From Flavivirga rizhaonensis (GTDB lineage: Bacteria > Bacteroidota > Bacteroidia > Flavobacteriales > Flavobacteriaceae): DNA of 64,000 bases. Below are positions 29,001 to 38,900 of this stretch, in pieces; the stretch's first letter is position 1; each line of letters starts with the position of its first letter. The stretch spans positions 1 through 64,000 of the forward strand of contig NZ_SRSO01000016.1 of NCBI RefSeq assembly GCF_004791695.1, read 5' to 3'. The translations under genes were made by a program, and so were the position numbers. The notes beneath the pieces were generated by a model. It saw only the letters and a program-made list of their open reading frames with translations, searched no databases and was not told the origin of the DNA.

Positions 29001-29555
29001 GCCATAGGATACTATTTTTATATTGGAATATTGTTCAGTTTGGTAAACGGCTCCGTTGGTGCCATAGGTTCCCGATTTAATAATTAATCGTTGACCGTCC
29101 AGTGCGAAGCGATCTTGTAAATCGAAGTCCACGGCATCTATGACACCATCATGGTATTGGGTGGAAGGGATTCTTGTTATGAATGAAAGCCCTGAAATAT
29201 TCCAACCATACCCCGCTATTCCATTACCTGACTGACTATTAAATGTAAGTGCTATTTCGGGTGTAACACCATTTAGTCCGGCAGGGACATTGATAGGAAT
29301 AGTGTAGTTGGCCCCTCCTGTTGGTGATACGGATAGTGAACCCAATATACCATTGGTTACGGTGCCACCTTTGGCTGCAAAGCCTGAGGATTTGCCTGTT
29401 GTACCTCCTGAGTTTGGAGGAGCTTCTGCACCTTCTAGCAATATAGTGGTTTCTGTGACGTTAGAGGCATTTACGGTCTTATAGGTAAAGGTGTCTTGTG
29501 AAAATCCTGATTTTACAATGAAAAAACAGAATAGTATAAATAATGTCTTTTTCAT
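23073..29555 (-). CDS. SpvB/RHS polymorphic toxin with variable nuclease-like C-terminus
   Basis: 2160 residues. Signal peptide 1-19 (ends SGFSQ). SpvB-like N-terminal domain from about 70 (PTGGANYTIPINVPAG, NGIAGYGWNISGL). FG-GAP/VCBS repeats at about 375-690 (DISGDGKLDF, GDFDGDGLSDV, DVTGDGKTN, DADGDGITDI). A long series of YD/RHS repeats follows to about 1800 (e.g. YTYDQYNN, NRYGYVLNNPLMYTDPTG at the core end near 1850). After the core the tail diverges; its last 120 residues contain RPDVGVLF and KIFEIGSKTD, an arrangement like a PD-(D/E)xK endonuclease site. It delivers a toxic tail to rival cells; secretion route unknown. An RHS-type shell is certain, the nuclease activity is inferred. 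Confidence 0.88.
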   Translation of the reverse strand: MKKTLFILFCFFIVKSGFSQDTFTYKTVNASNVTETTILLEGAEAPPNSGGTTGKSSGFAAKGGTVTNGILGSLSVSPTGGANYTIPINVPAGLNGVTPEIALTFNSQSGNGIAGYGWNISGLSFITRIPSTQYHDGVIDAVDFDLQDRFALDGQRLIIKSGTYGTNGAVYQTEQYSNIKIVSYGTHPETGVEGPRYFKVFYPDGSIAHYGYNDDSRGHLSYAISYWENPQGVRINYIYTTVGNVLRLEKITYGARGTSTPINDIEFEYSQCYGEASYVNGVLFGSNNILNTIKVKGNGTAYRNYVLSSSENVAGDYLRYYRLDAVNEYTGDNQLNRGVTFNYGFTNRYLYESNYPFGGLNLTNIEKRNAKVETLDISGDGKLDFIVYPTTGVDTKKKFWLFSDLGGLNYGIEVNTGEFEEIFPVSWLNHQNKLLANQGLAVVQNSGSTQVKFKVYSSGGAAQPIAYKYEKTWTAPTHSGSQRVPLKYLSGDFDGDGLSDVIAVEENYSGSSISKTHLIKLDRRLTSNFSSYLGNLQSQLASTDKLYAYDVTGDGKTNILQFREGRVYVYGLNESNNGLQFLWDTVHADIRIDYPILFGDYNGDAKTDFITFRGPYSKDFATFSSMGNDFNVDSNTFLFEYESDYEQNGVFYGHNLIPMDADGDGITDIVDYSTKTYSNSSTGEHTLKVYINYPHLNYPQADDYQPNFIPWGDTSPGQSATLKTFPIPIFLTSDKSSNNLELASISNDRVTSFVFEKDTREDMTLKTIVNNGVTTEIKYDQINPYYSDPNDPSYFSAYTQSYGQIYPYVNVNVAPAFKVVREMTQTGDNITRTKQFLYKGAVSNTSGLGFIGFEELKQTNWYGNGVGTLWTVSKHDPMLRNAVTEQWVAETSSSSPGQYVSKTDYFYDYDLISNPGSPSAPDYDVTIIRNTAISGAETDQAEQAVYLRTGFYSLGSNGTYLGQTLAPEEQPGASGYAGVANLRLNKIEQDNGLTGVSTTETYTYDQYNNPTKTYRTFPGGSNTVTFEYSNNVAATNNTYHVGRPTKKKATNTLSGNTFSTEEQYSYSNNLVSETKIKGNGTSWLTTAFTYDANGNVTQKTISSDGVSSRTESYEYVGYGQRFLTKSIDTEGLETTFTYNANTGNLLTTTNPYGLVTTFEYDKWERPVKEIDYLGKETVFGYTPQTGGGMKETTDYATGAKEETIYNAFGWVTKSGSLSLDNQWVHTSFEYDVAGRLTRESEPYTGAASQWNTTGYDAYGRVVSQALFTGRVISTSYSNLTTTVNDGTKTVTTTVDALGNAVSVQDPGGTINYTHYANGAVKTADYDGNVVSTTIDGWGRKISLNDPAAGNYTYSYNNYGELLTETSPKGSTTYAYDAYGKPTSKTMTGDLTDHTLTYVYDNATKLISSITGQDNTNSRAYSYNYTYDTYKRPSTIKENTGLAEFELQYTYDTYGRVHKETQIGKNLGNAVSSTITTRNVYDASGILSEIWNDGTPDKLWELDAINARGQALTINLGNGMAKTKTYDSYGYITKIEDKETGSVPTPEVALHTTYSFNQQRGTLTSRNNVDFNHQENFGYDNLDRLTTIGGAVSKTKTYDTRGRITNNTDLGDYVYETSSKYRLKEITPNASGETYFQAHPTQQITYNAFKKPIDIHETGHGRVSFEYGPMMNRSHAYYGGEDESKLDRRYRKHYSAITGTEIVEDTQTSSTKIITYVGGDAYTAPIAHIKRTVNNAIDEYHYLHRDYLGSILAITDADGDVIEKRQFGAWGSVDKFLDSSGTTFNHQSLLNRGYTGHEHFFEVSLIHMNGRMYDPQVGRFLSPDNHIQEPFNTQNYNRYGYVLNNPLMYTDPTGEMFGGPDRPGGGWFGLLYFGLRSLFGGYNSYGSYGSYQSTAPIPTNTGNGLTTPRTPNPDWNFETPNIVSRYYSSLWNGFKGRLNSTANGISSFFSDPFGTIGKAWDSHWETVSNPISFFNSLDETFAQYNPTHQMIRNATMAFHSDDFASTFGRLNGEALADKTVEGAGLALGGISGRVFSGLGRISTFSSKVLGTAQATGTRGHAFLSRIVAARYALDPRVSRVTLDLGYKRLLGEGAFKWGPRPDVGVLFKSGRVKIFEIGSKTDNLRKLRFRNERFMNRKDVDVTGTVRVYSGARYLNWIWPK

Positions 29556-29559
29556 CTGT

Positions 29560-30033
29560 TTATCTTTTTATGACTTTAAAGGATTGTTTGGTATTGTTGT
29601 TATAGAGTACCAATACGATATAAGTCCCGGATGGGTATCGGCTAAAGTCAAGGTCTAAACTGGTTAGCCTATGATTTACTTGTTTATGAAAGATCTGTTT
29701 GTTATCAAAGGAAAACAGCATGATCTGATCTACCTTTTTTTCTGTGGGTGTCCACTCAACTTGTAGAATATCTGTAACAGGGTTTGGGTAGGCTGTTATT
29801 CTTGAACCTTCTTCTAAAAGATTGTCTTCTATATCTTCTTTGGGCGTTTCTGCGATTACGGCTGTAGAGTCTGTAACGGTTTCTTTTGTTTCTGAAGATT
29901 TACAGGTTAAACATACACGGTTACGCTGTATCTGGTTTCCTGCATTGTCATAGCTAAAGGTGATCTTATAATCCTGAGCATAGCTAAATGACACCACTAA
30001 AGCAGAAAACACTAGGAGTAGTTGTTTTTTCAT
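29560..30033 (-). CDS. Small secreted T9SS-tailed companion of the RHS protein
   Basis: 157 residues. Signal peptide 1-19 (ends SYAQ). Residues 20-45 contain one RHS/YD-like strand (YDNAGNQIQRNR) followed by CLTC. A low-complexity acidic linker and a type IX secretion sorting domain (ITAYPNPVTDILQVEW to the end) follow. It is 4 nt upstream of the RHS gene, so co-translated. It may tether the RHS shell to the T9SS or to the surface; this is suggested only by the shared motif and position. Confidence 0.7.
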   Translation of the reverse strand: MKKQLLLVFSALVVSFSYAQDYKITFSYDNAGNQIQRNRVCLTCKSSETKETVTDSTAVIAETPKEDIEDNLLEEGSRITAYPNPVTDILQVEWTPTEKKVDQIMLFSFDNKQIFHKQVNHRLTSLDLDFSRYPSGTYIVLVLYNNNTKQSFKVIKR

Positions 30034-30037
30034 CTGC

Positions 30038-31260
30038 TTATTGTTTTTGGTTGTTTAACAGGGCTTCTATGGTTGCCAGTCGTTTGGACAGAGATTTTAA
30101 TTCTTCGTTTTCTTTTTCTAGTTTCTCTATCTTAGTGTTTTGAGATTCAATCTTATTATTTTGTGTCTCTAATTCTTTTTGTTGCTCAATGGTATAAAGC
30201 GTCAGTTCTTCTATTTTTTGAAGTAATTTGGCATTCATATCTCCCAAGAAGAAACCGTCTTCTTTTACTTTCTCGGCACTTGGGATGTCCTTTAGATGGC
30301 CATTATCCTTGATATGTTGTGCTACTTCTTTTAAGGCGGGCAAACTATATGTGTCCTTAAACACATAATCTGGCCAATTGGCATAGGTGGCTATTTTTAC
30401 TTCTAGGGCAGCGATATCTCCATTCACTCCTAGTTTGAAGCCTTGGGTGTCTGTGGTGCCGATGCCGACGTTGCCACTTGCAAATAAATTAGAATCCTGT
30501 CCTCCAAACCCAACAAAAACATCTTCTCCTGTATTATGATTCAAATATAAATCATCTACAGAGGTGCTTGTAAAATGTTTTCCATCGATATGCCTAACTC
30601 TTAATCTATAATTCCCATCACCACCAATATTAACATGGCCTTTTACCGTAAGTTTTTCATTTGGGCTTGAAGTGCCAATACCCACGTAACCATTTTTATT
30701 TATAAAAGATGAGATGTTGGATTACTAGTAATAGATGAAGATGTACCTAATCCTAATATTCCTGAATTAGGATCAAATCTTAGTTCAGATGAATATTGAG
30801 TATTACTCAGGTCAACACCTCCCGAAGGCGCATACATAATTCCCAATACTTTATGTCCTCCGTCATGAAATGTGAATGTGTTCCCTATATGCAGTCTTTC
30901 TAGAGGATTTGGTGCTCCAATACCTACATAAGCATTAGATTTAATGGTGAATTTATTTGAATAATTAGTTTCATCTGTAGAAAAATCAAAATACATCACA
31001 TTATGCTGTGCCCACCATTTCCATTGATGACCGTAATTAGTTCTATTTAAAACAAATCCTCCGTTTGAATAATTAGAGTTCTTAAGCTCTATATTTGGAG
31101 AGGATGCACCCTCTACTGTTAATTCATGATTTGGGCTTGTAGTTCCTACCCCAACCTTTCCATCTTGCTTGAATGTTGCTCCATTAATGGTTTGGTCTTG
31201 AGCATTTAAAAATAAGGCTGTGCACAGGGTACAGAAGAGAAGTGAGACTTGTTTTTTCAT
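30038..31260 (-). pseudogene. Tail-fibre-like secreted protein interrupted by a frameshift
   Basis: Two frames belong to one gene. The upstream part begins at 31260 (MKKQVSLLFCTL, signal peptide to LNAQ), carries repeats such as VGVGTTSPNHELTVEG, and ends at a TAA near 30700. The downstream part reads on in another frame (NGYVGIGTSSPNEKLTVKG) to 30038. Shifting one base near 30706-30722 joins them smoothly (SSSITSN then ISSFINKNGYVGIG). The C-terminal part has the YVFKDTYSLPALKEV segment and a coiled coil (EELTLYTIEQQKELETQNN), typical of Bacteroidota tail-fibre-like or peptidase-S74-type proteins. A full product would be about 400 residues. A sequencing error could also explain the shift. 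Confidence 0.75.
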
Positions 31261-32028
31261 GTTGATTGATTTAGTAAAAGTAATATTTTCAATATTACTG
31301 GTTTGGTTAAACATATTGCGATGGTTTTCCTTTGAAAAAACTAGGGCTTTTCCATCAACGATTAATAATTATGATTTAATTGTACGTTTTAAAAATCACA
31401 AAAAAATTATAGTTAGAGAGGCTATAACAATTTGGGCTTCTTTTTGTGCTATTATTCTTAGAGAGTGAGCAAATGTACACACAAATAGATTTATAAGAAA
31501 ATTTTTATGATAAAAATTGTTAAATTTTTGTTTCGGGTAATGTTTGGGAAGAAAATGATTGCTTTGAAATGTGATTTTCTATAAATGATTAAGTATTTGT
31601 AACATTTTAATAAGGCTACTTTTATTTCAATTTCGTATTAAAGCTATCAAATTGCGTCGTTTTGAACCATTTTACTTATTGTTTGTTGTACCTATGCGGT
31701 ACCCAGAAAAGACAAAACCTCTGATATATTGTAATATCAAAGGTTTAAATACACTCTCTAAATCATTTTGGCGGAAAAGCATATTGTTAGGATTAGAAAT
31801 AACCTTTTTAGCATCCTTATCCTTTTGTGTTATTTAAAAAAGTAAAATTTAGCATAAACTATTTATTTGTTTAATTTGCAACTGAATTAAAATATTTACA
31901 CATATTTAAATGTATAGTAAATACCTGACTTTTAACATAGTAAATGTCTGCCTTTTAGATATAGTTAAAAGGGGGTGTATTATTCTTTTAAGAGGGGTAT
32001 ATTATTTTTTTTGATAAGGTTTGCACAT
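31261..32028. other. Divergent AT-rich region between the RHS operon and the ligase-like gene
   Basis: No gene supported. It must hold both promoters. It contains an imperfect hairpin (31715-31727 with 31734-31746, 12 of 13 pairs) and tandem 23-nt near-repeats at 31915-31960. A CAAATGTA (minus strand TACATTTG, a TAnnTTTG match) at 31470-31477 may be the RHS-operon -7 box. Confidence 0.4.
31915..32012 (+). repeat. Two sets of tandem near-repeats upstream of the ligase-like gene
   Basis: TAGTAAATACCTGACTTTTA (31915-31934) recurs as TAGTAAATGTCTGCCTTTTA (31938-31957), a period of 23 nt. A second pair, GGGGGTGTATTATTCTTTT then GAGGGGTATATTATTTTTT, follows at about the same period. Two direct repeats about two helical turns apart suit a dimeric regulator. 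Confidence 0.4.
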
Positions 32029-34536
32029 ATGAAAGTAACAAAATTGGACAGTATTTTTTTGAGCTTAATTTTTAGCACTTCTTTAATTTGTAATTTAGTT
32101 TTTAAGTTAAATCTAGAAGGATTAAGATTAATCTCTATAACTATTTTAGTGTTTTGGGGCTTTACAAAGTCTTGTTACAATGGTTTTAGTTTGATAAAAT
32201 TCACATGGTTCGATGTAATTGTACTTACTTGCTTTGGGTGTTTTCTATTTCATTTTTTTTACTTTTCAAATGCACCAATGTATTAATCAAAACTATGGGT
32301 ATATATAGCTTATTTTCTTAGTTATTATTTACTTAGATGGGTTTTAATCAATAAAGCCTTTGATAAATTAATACATTTTATACTTTTCTTGGTCCTAATT
32401 ACATGCATTATAGAATCAGGAATAGCTTTATTACAATATTTCGAAGTAATAGAAACAAGCAATGACTATTTTAAATTATTAGGATCCTTTAAAACTCCTA
32501 ATTTTTTAGGAGCCTACCTAGGTATTGGATTTAGCTGTTTAATGTGGTTTTTTATTGTAAATAAAATTGAACAAAAAAACATGCTAATAATTGGAGCAAT
32601 CTGTTTTTTGTTTATTGGTATAATTATTGTCATTACAAACTCAAGATCAACTTGGTTGTCACTATTATGCTCGATGATAGTATTATTTATTACCTCAAAA
32701 AAGAGCAAACAGGTTCTTAAAAAACTTCCAATTGCAACAAAAATAATAGGAGCTGTCTTGTTTATTGTAATATCTATTTTCGCTAGTAAATTTTTATATT
32801 CCTTAAAACCTGAATCTGTTAATGGAAGGGCTTTAGTTGCCAAAATAACTTTGCAGGAAATTGGAAAAAAACCGATTTTAGGTCATGGCCTATTTTCTTT
32901 TTCGGGAGGTTATAACCGAGCAAAAGCTGATTATTTTCTAGAGGCAGAAAGATCATGGGAAGAAATTAAAAATGCAAGTTATGTATTTACACCTTTTAAT
33001 GATTATTTGTTGATAGCTTATGAGTTTGGTCTATTAGCTTTATTTATTTCTTTTTCTATGATTTTATACTTGATCATAAAAATGAAAATAAACCCCAAAA
33101 CTCGATTAGGTTGTGTTTTACTGGTGAGTGTAAGTGTTTTAGCATTATTTACATCTCCATCAAGTAATTTTTTGTTAATGTTTCTTGGTTTATTAGGTCT
33201 TGCCCTGATTGTTACTTTTGGTAATTTTAAAGTTTTTATCCTTAGATTAAATAAACATCTCATTTATGGCATGCGTTTGTCTTTTATTATTTTGGCTTTA
33301 GCAAGTTTTTATATTTTAATAAATAAAGGTATTGGAATCAAACATTTTAGAGATTATACCTTGAGTAATAAAAAGGCTTTGGATCGAGAAAAAATAATTT
33401 CTCTATCTATGTTTACTTATAATCATGGTTTTTCAGATGCCCATTTAGGGAAATTATTATATGACTCTGGTTATAAGGAAGATGGATATAAATACATGGA
33501 GAAAGCTTTTTTTATTAGTTCAGCTCCGAGAATTGGAAAACTATTAGCATCTTATTACATAAAAGATGGTAATTATAAAAAAGCAGAAGAAATATATCGC
33601 TTAAATATTGCCACAGAGCCATATCGTTATGAAGGACAGATGGATTTACTTTCTTTAATGGATAAAACAAATAGATACCTAGAGTTTACGAAAATAGCTG
33701 ATAAAATTATAAATTTCCCTGTAAAAGTACCTTCAGAAAAAGTAAACAATTACAAAAAAATCGCCAATCTAAAGGCAAAAAAATATTCTAAACTCATTAA
33801 TTCTTTACCTGATTTAAAAGGTAGTTTATCTAATGGAAAATTAGTAAATAGTCCTATTCTAAAGAAAGCCTTACCTTATAAGATTTATTTACCTCCAATC
33901 GATAAAATAAACAAAAAACTTCCTGTTATTTATATAAATGACGGCTATAGCTATATTAGAAAAGGCAGGCTAGCAAAAACGTTGGATAGTTTAATAGTAA
34001 ATAATATTATTAAGCCTGTTGCTGCAATATTTTTAGACCCTAGAGATAAAAATGAAAACTGGAAAAATATTAGACAAGAATTGTTTTTATGTAATCCTCA
34101 TTTTGTTGATTTTTTTACAGATGAATTAATTCCCAAAATTGAAAAGTTATACCCCGTGAGTAATAATCGAAAAGACCGTACTATCTTAGGTGTATCCTTT
34201 GGTGGATTGGCAGCATCGTATTTAGGGGATCAAGTTCCTCATATTTTTAAAAATATAGCTATGCAATCCCCTGCTTTCCATACCTGCCCTGATATTTATA
34301 AATCTTACGAATTAAAGCCCAAAAAGGATTTAAAAATTTATTTAAGTTTTGGTACTGGAAGGGATACTGAGAAACAAGATATTCCTATGGTTAACATTTT
34401 AAAAAGCAAAGGGTATGAACTAAAAGTTGATATTATTGAAAACGGAGGTCACAATTGGAATATATGGAAAGAGCAATTGGATAATATTCTCGTATATTTT
34501 TATGGCACACCTGAGCTACCACAGACTAATCAATAA
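32029..34536 (+). pseudogene. O-antigen ligase-like / TPR / esterase fusion with an in-frame stop
   Basis: One frame from ATG 32029 (MKVTKLD) to 34536, broken only by TAA at 32284-32286; the frame before and after is the same and hydrophobic throughout. Order: about 10 membrane helices with the Wzy_C ligase/polymerase signature (TNSRSTWLSLL; KPILGHGLFSFSGGYNRAK), a TPR-like helical region around 33400-33700, and a C-terminal alpha/beta-hydrolase of the enterochelin-esterase type (YINDGYSYI, nucleophile elbow GVSFGG, ENGGHNWNIW with the His). Without the stop it would be 835 residues. Translation could restart at 32389 and still give a 715-residue protein. The ligase-esterase fusion is unusual. 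Either a recent nonsense mutation or a read error. Confidence 0.75.
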
Positions 34537-34793
34537 ACACTTTACTATCTATAGTTTTTCTTCGATATTGAAATTACTACATTTCCAGAGACAAATATTT
34601 TAAGACTGTTTAACTAAAAATAAATATCTTAGAATAATGAAAAAACGAGTTTACGGTATTTAATTTAAATTTGAAGTGGTCCTTAGGTTATCAACGAGAA
34701 AACATTAAAAAATTAGCAGATGGACTAGGTTGTTCAGGTAAAACATATTTATGAATAGAGAGCAGGTCAAAAAATAAGAGAATTTATACGTAA
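34537..34793. other. Short intergenic stretch with possible transposase debris
   Basis: No intact gene. A plus-strand frame at about 34678-34756 reads WSLGYQRENIKKLADGLG, which resembles the helix-turn-helix of insertion-sequence transposases but is closed on both sides by stops. Confidence 0.25.
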
Positions 34794-35578
34794 TTATCTT
34801 GGCATAAATAATAAAGGAATTGGCTCCCAATGTCCTTTTATTTCAACTCCAGGGACTAAACTATTTGTAAAATAGCCTGCATAAAATGTTTTACTCCACA
34901 TGGCGTTTAGGCTTTGTTTAGGTATGTCCAGTCCTTCTTGGAATAACCAATCCAAATATTTCTTTGTCTATATAGTTTTTATATAACTTAAGCCTATATC
35001 TTCTTTTAATAATAAGCCATCTTTATTAATCTTAATTTCTTGTTTAGCTTGGACTTTGAGTCGATCTGATATCTTGGTCCAAAATGATCATAACCTCTTG
35101 GAGCTCGTCCTAAAAAAGTTCCTTTTTCTATGGCATCCTTCATATTTGGAATTATCGCGTCTTGACGACTAAAATTTTCTTTTTGAGAATGTAGTAGTTG
35201 CAAAGAAAATTCGTTTTCATTACGTTCGGTAAAAGTATTATGGCCTGTACTTACAGAATACAGAAATACGTTATATTTTCGCCTTAAACTAACAAATAGT
35301 TCAATATGTTCTGAACCAGCTCTTCCAAACCTGCTCGGAGACCAGATTAAAATAATTTTTGGACGCTTATTTGCAGGAGTACTCTTGATTGCATTGATAA
35401 GTTCGTTTAATGTTTTTTGAGTATTTATTCGCTTAGAACTTTCATACTCAGCATCAAATTCTTTATAATATTGATATTCAGTCGGTTCCTGATAAAAGTC
35501 ATAAAATAAGAACTTTGATTTACATATTTTTAATACCACTTTCATTATAAGTTCTACACTATTGTTAATTAAAAACAT
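34794..35578 (-). pseudogene. Decayed serine recombinase (resolvase/invertase large type)
   Basis: The 5' part (35006-35578, 190 residues) has the resolvase segments LIWSPSRFGRAGSEHI and IEKGTFLGRAPRGYDHFGPR. It lacks the N-terminal strand with the catalytic Ser. At 35020 a frameshift is needed to continue (NKDGLLLKEDIGL), then a TAG, then DWLFQEGLDIPKQSLNAMWS and GHWEPIPLLF to a stop at 34794, the usual C-terminal recombinase region. N-terminal loss plus one frameshift plus one nonsense codon make it inactive. It marks an older mobile element between the toxin locus and the hydrogen module. Confidence 0.72.
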
Positions 35579-35583
35579 AAACT

Positions 35584-35931
35584 ATGGACACCAATGAAAC
35601 TAAATTCGAACAGGCCGATCAATTTCTTGAATTAGCTCAAGAGGAAATGAATCGACCAGCAGAAGATGTCGTGCCCTATATGGTATGTAGAAGTGTGCGC
35701 AAATGTATATCCTGTTATTTAATGGGGTTTCTATTAAAAAATGAGGTGACGTTCGATGAAGAGGAAACTGTGGAGGTTTTACTAAAAAAATGTCAAGCCA
35801 TCAATAGTGAATTTAACAATTTTGATTTGAGTCCAATAACATTTACTAAGGATTATGAGTATAGCGCAGAATTTTATCAAATGGAAAACTGTATTGATTT
35901 GGCCAACTATACTAAAGAATTAGTTAGCTAA
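35584..35931 (+). CDS. HEPN-like helical protein leading the nifJ-rnf operon
   Basis: 115 residues, all-helical, with AEEDVV-type acidic start and the segment YMVCRSVRKCISCYLMGFLL that resembles HEPN domains. The RNase signature R-x4-6-H of toxic HEPN proteins is not seen, so a non-catalytic binding role is likely. Four Cys cluster in the first half of the protein. It begins 5 nt after the start of the broken recombinase on the other strand and ends 58 nt before nifJ, so it is probably the first gene of that transcript. Function unknown. Confidence 0.55.
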   Translation: MDTNETKFEQADQFLELAQEEMNRPAEDVVPYMVCRSVRKCISCYLMGFLLKNEVTFDEEETVEVLLKKCQAINSEFNNFDLSPITFTKDYEYSAEFYQMENCIDLANYTKELVS

Positions 35932-35989
35932 TTATATCATATTAATTGGCAACAAGCCACTAGAATAATACATCAAAAATTCTCATCTT

Positions 35990-38900
35990 ATGAGCACGTC
36001 GATATTTCAGAAAAAAACAGGAAAGAAGAACAAACCAATTAACTTTAAATATCCAGGTAAACCAGTAGCTATGGATGGAAATACAGCAGCAATCATGTGC
36101 GAACGTGAATCTACAGATGCTGCCGGTGCCTATCCTATAACACCTTCTACCCAAATGGGGGAATATTGGGCAGATGCCGCTGCAAAAGGGCATCTAAATG
36201 TTTCTGACAAACCTTTAATTTTTATAGAACCAGAAGGCGAACATGCTGCAGCAGCAGTTACTGCTGGCTTATCTATGACAGGTTTACGGGCGTCAAACTT
36301 TTCTTCTGGTCAAGGTATTGCTTACATGCATGAATCTCTCTATGCAGCAGTAGGAAAACGCCTTACTTATGTTTTGAATATTGGTGCACGTGCAATGACT
36401 AAATCTACCCTAAACGTACATGCAGGACATGATGATTATCATGCTGTTGATGATACAGGATTTTTCCAAATGTTTGCAAAAAATGCGCAACATGTAGCCG
36501 ACCTTAATATTATCTCTCATCGCATTGCAGAATTAGCACTTACTCCTGGGATTATTGCTCAGGATGGCTTTTTAACGACACATTTAATAGAGTCGTTCCT
36601 TTTACCTGAACGTGAACTAATTAAAGAATACCTGGGAAGACCTGATGATATAATAAAAACACCAACACCTGCACAGAGTATTATTTATGGTGAAACACGT
36701 CGGCGTATTCCAGAATTATGGGATGTAGACAACCCTGTCATGGCAGGTATTGTACAAAACCAAGATTCTTATATGCAGAGTGTTGCTGCCCAACGCCCAT
36801 TTTTCTTTGATCATATTAAGGAGTTGGCAGATCAAGCTTTTACAGAATACCAAAAACTAACAGGTAGACTCTACGAGCGAGTGATGACATATAAAACAGA
36901 GGATGCAGATTACCTTATTCTAGGCCAAGGAAGTGTAGTGTCTAGTGCTGAAGTTGTAGTAGATTATATTAGAGAAACACGCGGAATAAAAGTAGGTGTT
37001 GTGGATCTTGTTATGTTCCGACCATTCCCTTCTGATATACTTGCTAAAATACTGAAAGGCAAAAAAGCGGTTACCATATTAGAACGACTAGATCAACCTC
37101 TAGCTGTTGATTCTCCAATTACGCGAGAGGTTCGTTCTGTTTTAAATAAATGTGTAGAAAATGGTATGGATAAAAAAATACGTCCATATCCAGAATTAAC
37201 TTCTTATTCCATCACAGATATGCCTGCAGTTTACTCTGGTTCATTTGGTATGGGAAGTCGAGATTTACAACCAGAAGGCATAATAGGAGCTATAGAGAAT
37301 ATGTTTCCTGAAGGAAAACATAAAAAAAACTTTTATCTATCTATAGATTTTATTCGCGAAGTACCACATTCCCCAAAACAAAAGGCATACCAAGAAACTA
37401 TTGTAGAATCTTATCCTAATGTCAAGGACTTATCCGTTCGTGGTTCAGAGAATCCAAACCTAATGCCAAAAGATGCCATAACGGTGCGCTTCCACTCCAT
37501 AGGTGGTTGGGGAGCCATTACTACAGGAAAGAATATGGCAATGACTTTATATGAGTTATTAGGATACAACATTAAAGCGAATCCAAAATATGGTTCAGAG
37601 AAAAAAGGGCAGCCTACTACATACTATCTTGCTGCTTCTTCAGAACCTATTAGAATAAATTGCGAATATTTCTTTGTGGATGTTGTTTTATCTCCCGACC
37701 CTAATGTATTTAAACATACCAATGCGCTGGCAGGACTGAAAAAAGGAGGTAATTTCATTATCCAGAGCGAAAAAGGCTCACCAGATGAAGTGTGGGCCGA
37801 TATTCCTGCACATTATCAAAAAATTATTATTGATAAAGAAATTCATGTGTACTATATAGATGGATTTAAAATTGCACGTGAAGAAGCTACAGACCCAGAA
37901 TTGCAATTACGTATGCAAGGAATTGCATTTCAAGGAGCATTTTTCTCTGCTTCTCCCCTAATGGAAAAATCTGGATTCTCGGATGAAAAACTATTAAAGG
38001 CTATTGAAGACCAATTACAAGACAAATTTGGGGCAAAAGGACAACGTGTTGTAGATGATAATATGCGGGTAGTAAAACGTGGCTTCGATGAAGTTCATGA
38101 AATTACCAACAAAGTATTAAGTGATGTCAACAAGGATAAGGCTAAAAATAATGTTCATGCCAACATGCCTCCTATTCCAAAAATGATGAAGAACATCCCA
38201 CAAAGCGAATCACAGTTAAGTGACATTCATCGCTTTTGGGAACAAACTGGTAATTTCTATTTACGGGGCATGGGAAATGATAACCTTACAGACCCATTTA
38301 TAGGACTAAGTGTAATGCCTGCAGTTTCATCGATATTTCGGGATATGACAGGTATTCGCTTTGAACACCCCGAATGGATTCCAAACAATTGTACAGCTTG
38401 TGGTGACTGTTATACTGTCTGTCCAGATACGGCCATACCAGGACTAGTTAGTGAGGTATCCGATGTTTTTGACACCATAGTTAAACGGGTTAAAAAAAAC
38501 CACGGAAAATTAGAACACCTACCCAAAGCCGTGCGTAAACTAGAAAGTAATGTTCGTAAACTATTCGCAACATCAGAAAATGGAGCAACAGTTAATGACT
38601 ATATGCACCACGCCATTGATATGACGGTCGACGATTATGAAGGAGGTAAAGAACTAACCAAGGAATTTGAATGGTTTAAAGACGAATTAGGTGAATTTAA
38701 TTTCGCATTGACCAGACCATATTTTGATTTACATGAGAAAAAACAAGAAAATAGCGGAGGTTTATTCAGTATAACCATTAACCCCAATACTTGTAAAGGG
38801 TGTATGGAATGTGTTGAAGTCTGTAATGATAATGCCCTTATTAAGATTCCACAAACCGAAGGCTCTATTGTAAAACTTAACAAAGAATGGGATTTATGGA

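Noticed and set aside
30690..30730. Programmed ribosomal frameshift in the tail-fibre-like gene
   Set aside because: No slippery heptamer and no strong downstream structure at the break; mutation or read error is simpler.
31652..31837. Possible 61-residue gene upstream of the RHS operon
   Set aside because: It spans a hairpin, has no recognisable features and lies in a likely promoter region.
32284..32286. Recoded stop (selenocysteine or pyrrolysine) in the ligase-like gene
   Set aside because: The codon is TAA, not TGA or TAG, and lies in a transmembrane segment, not at an active site.
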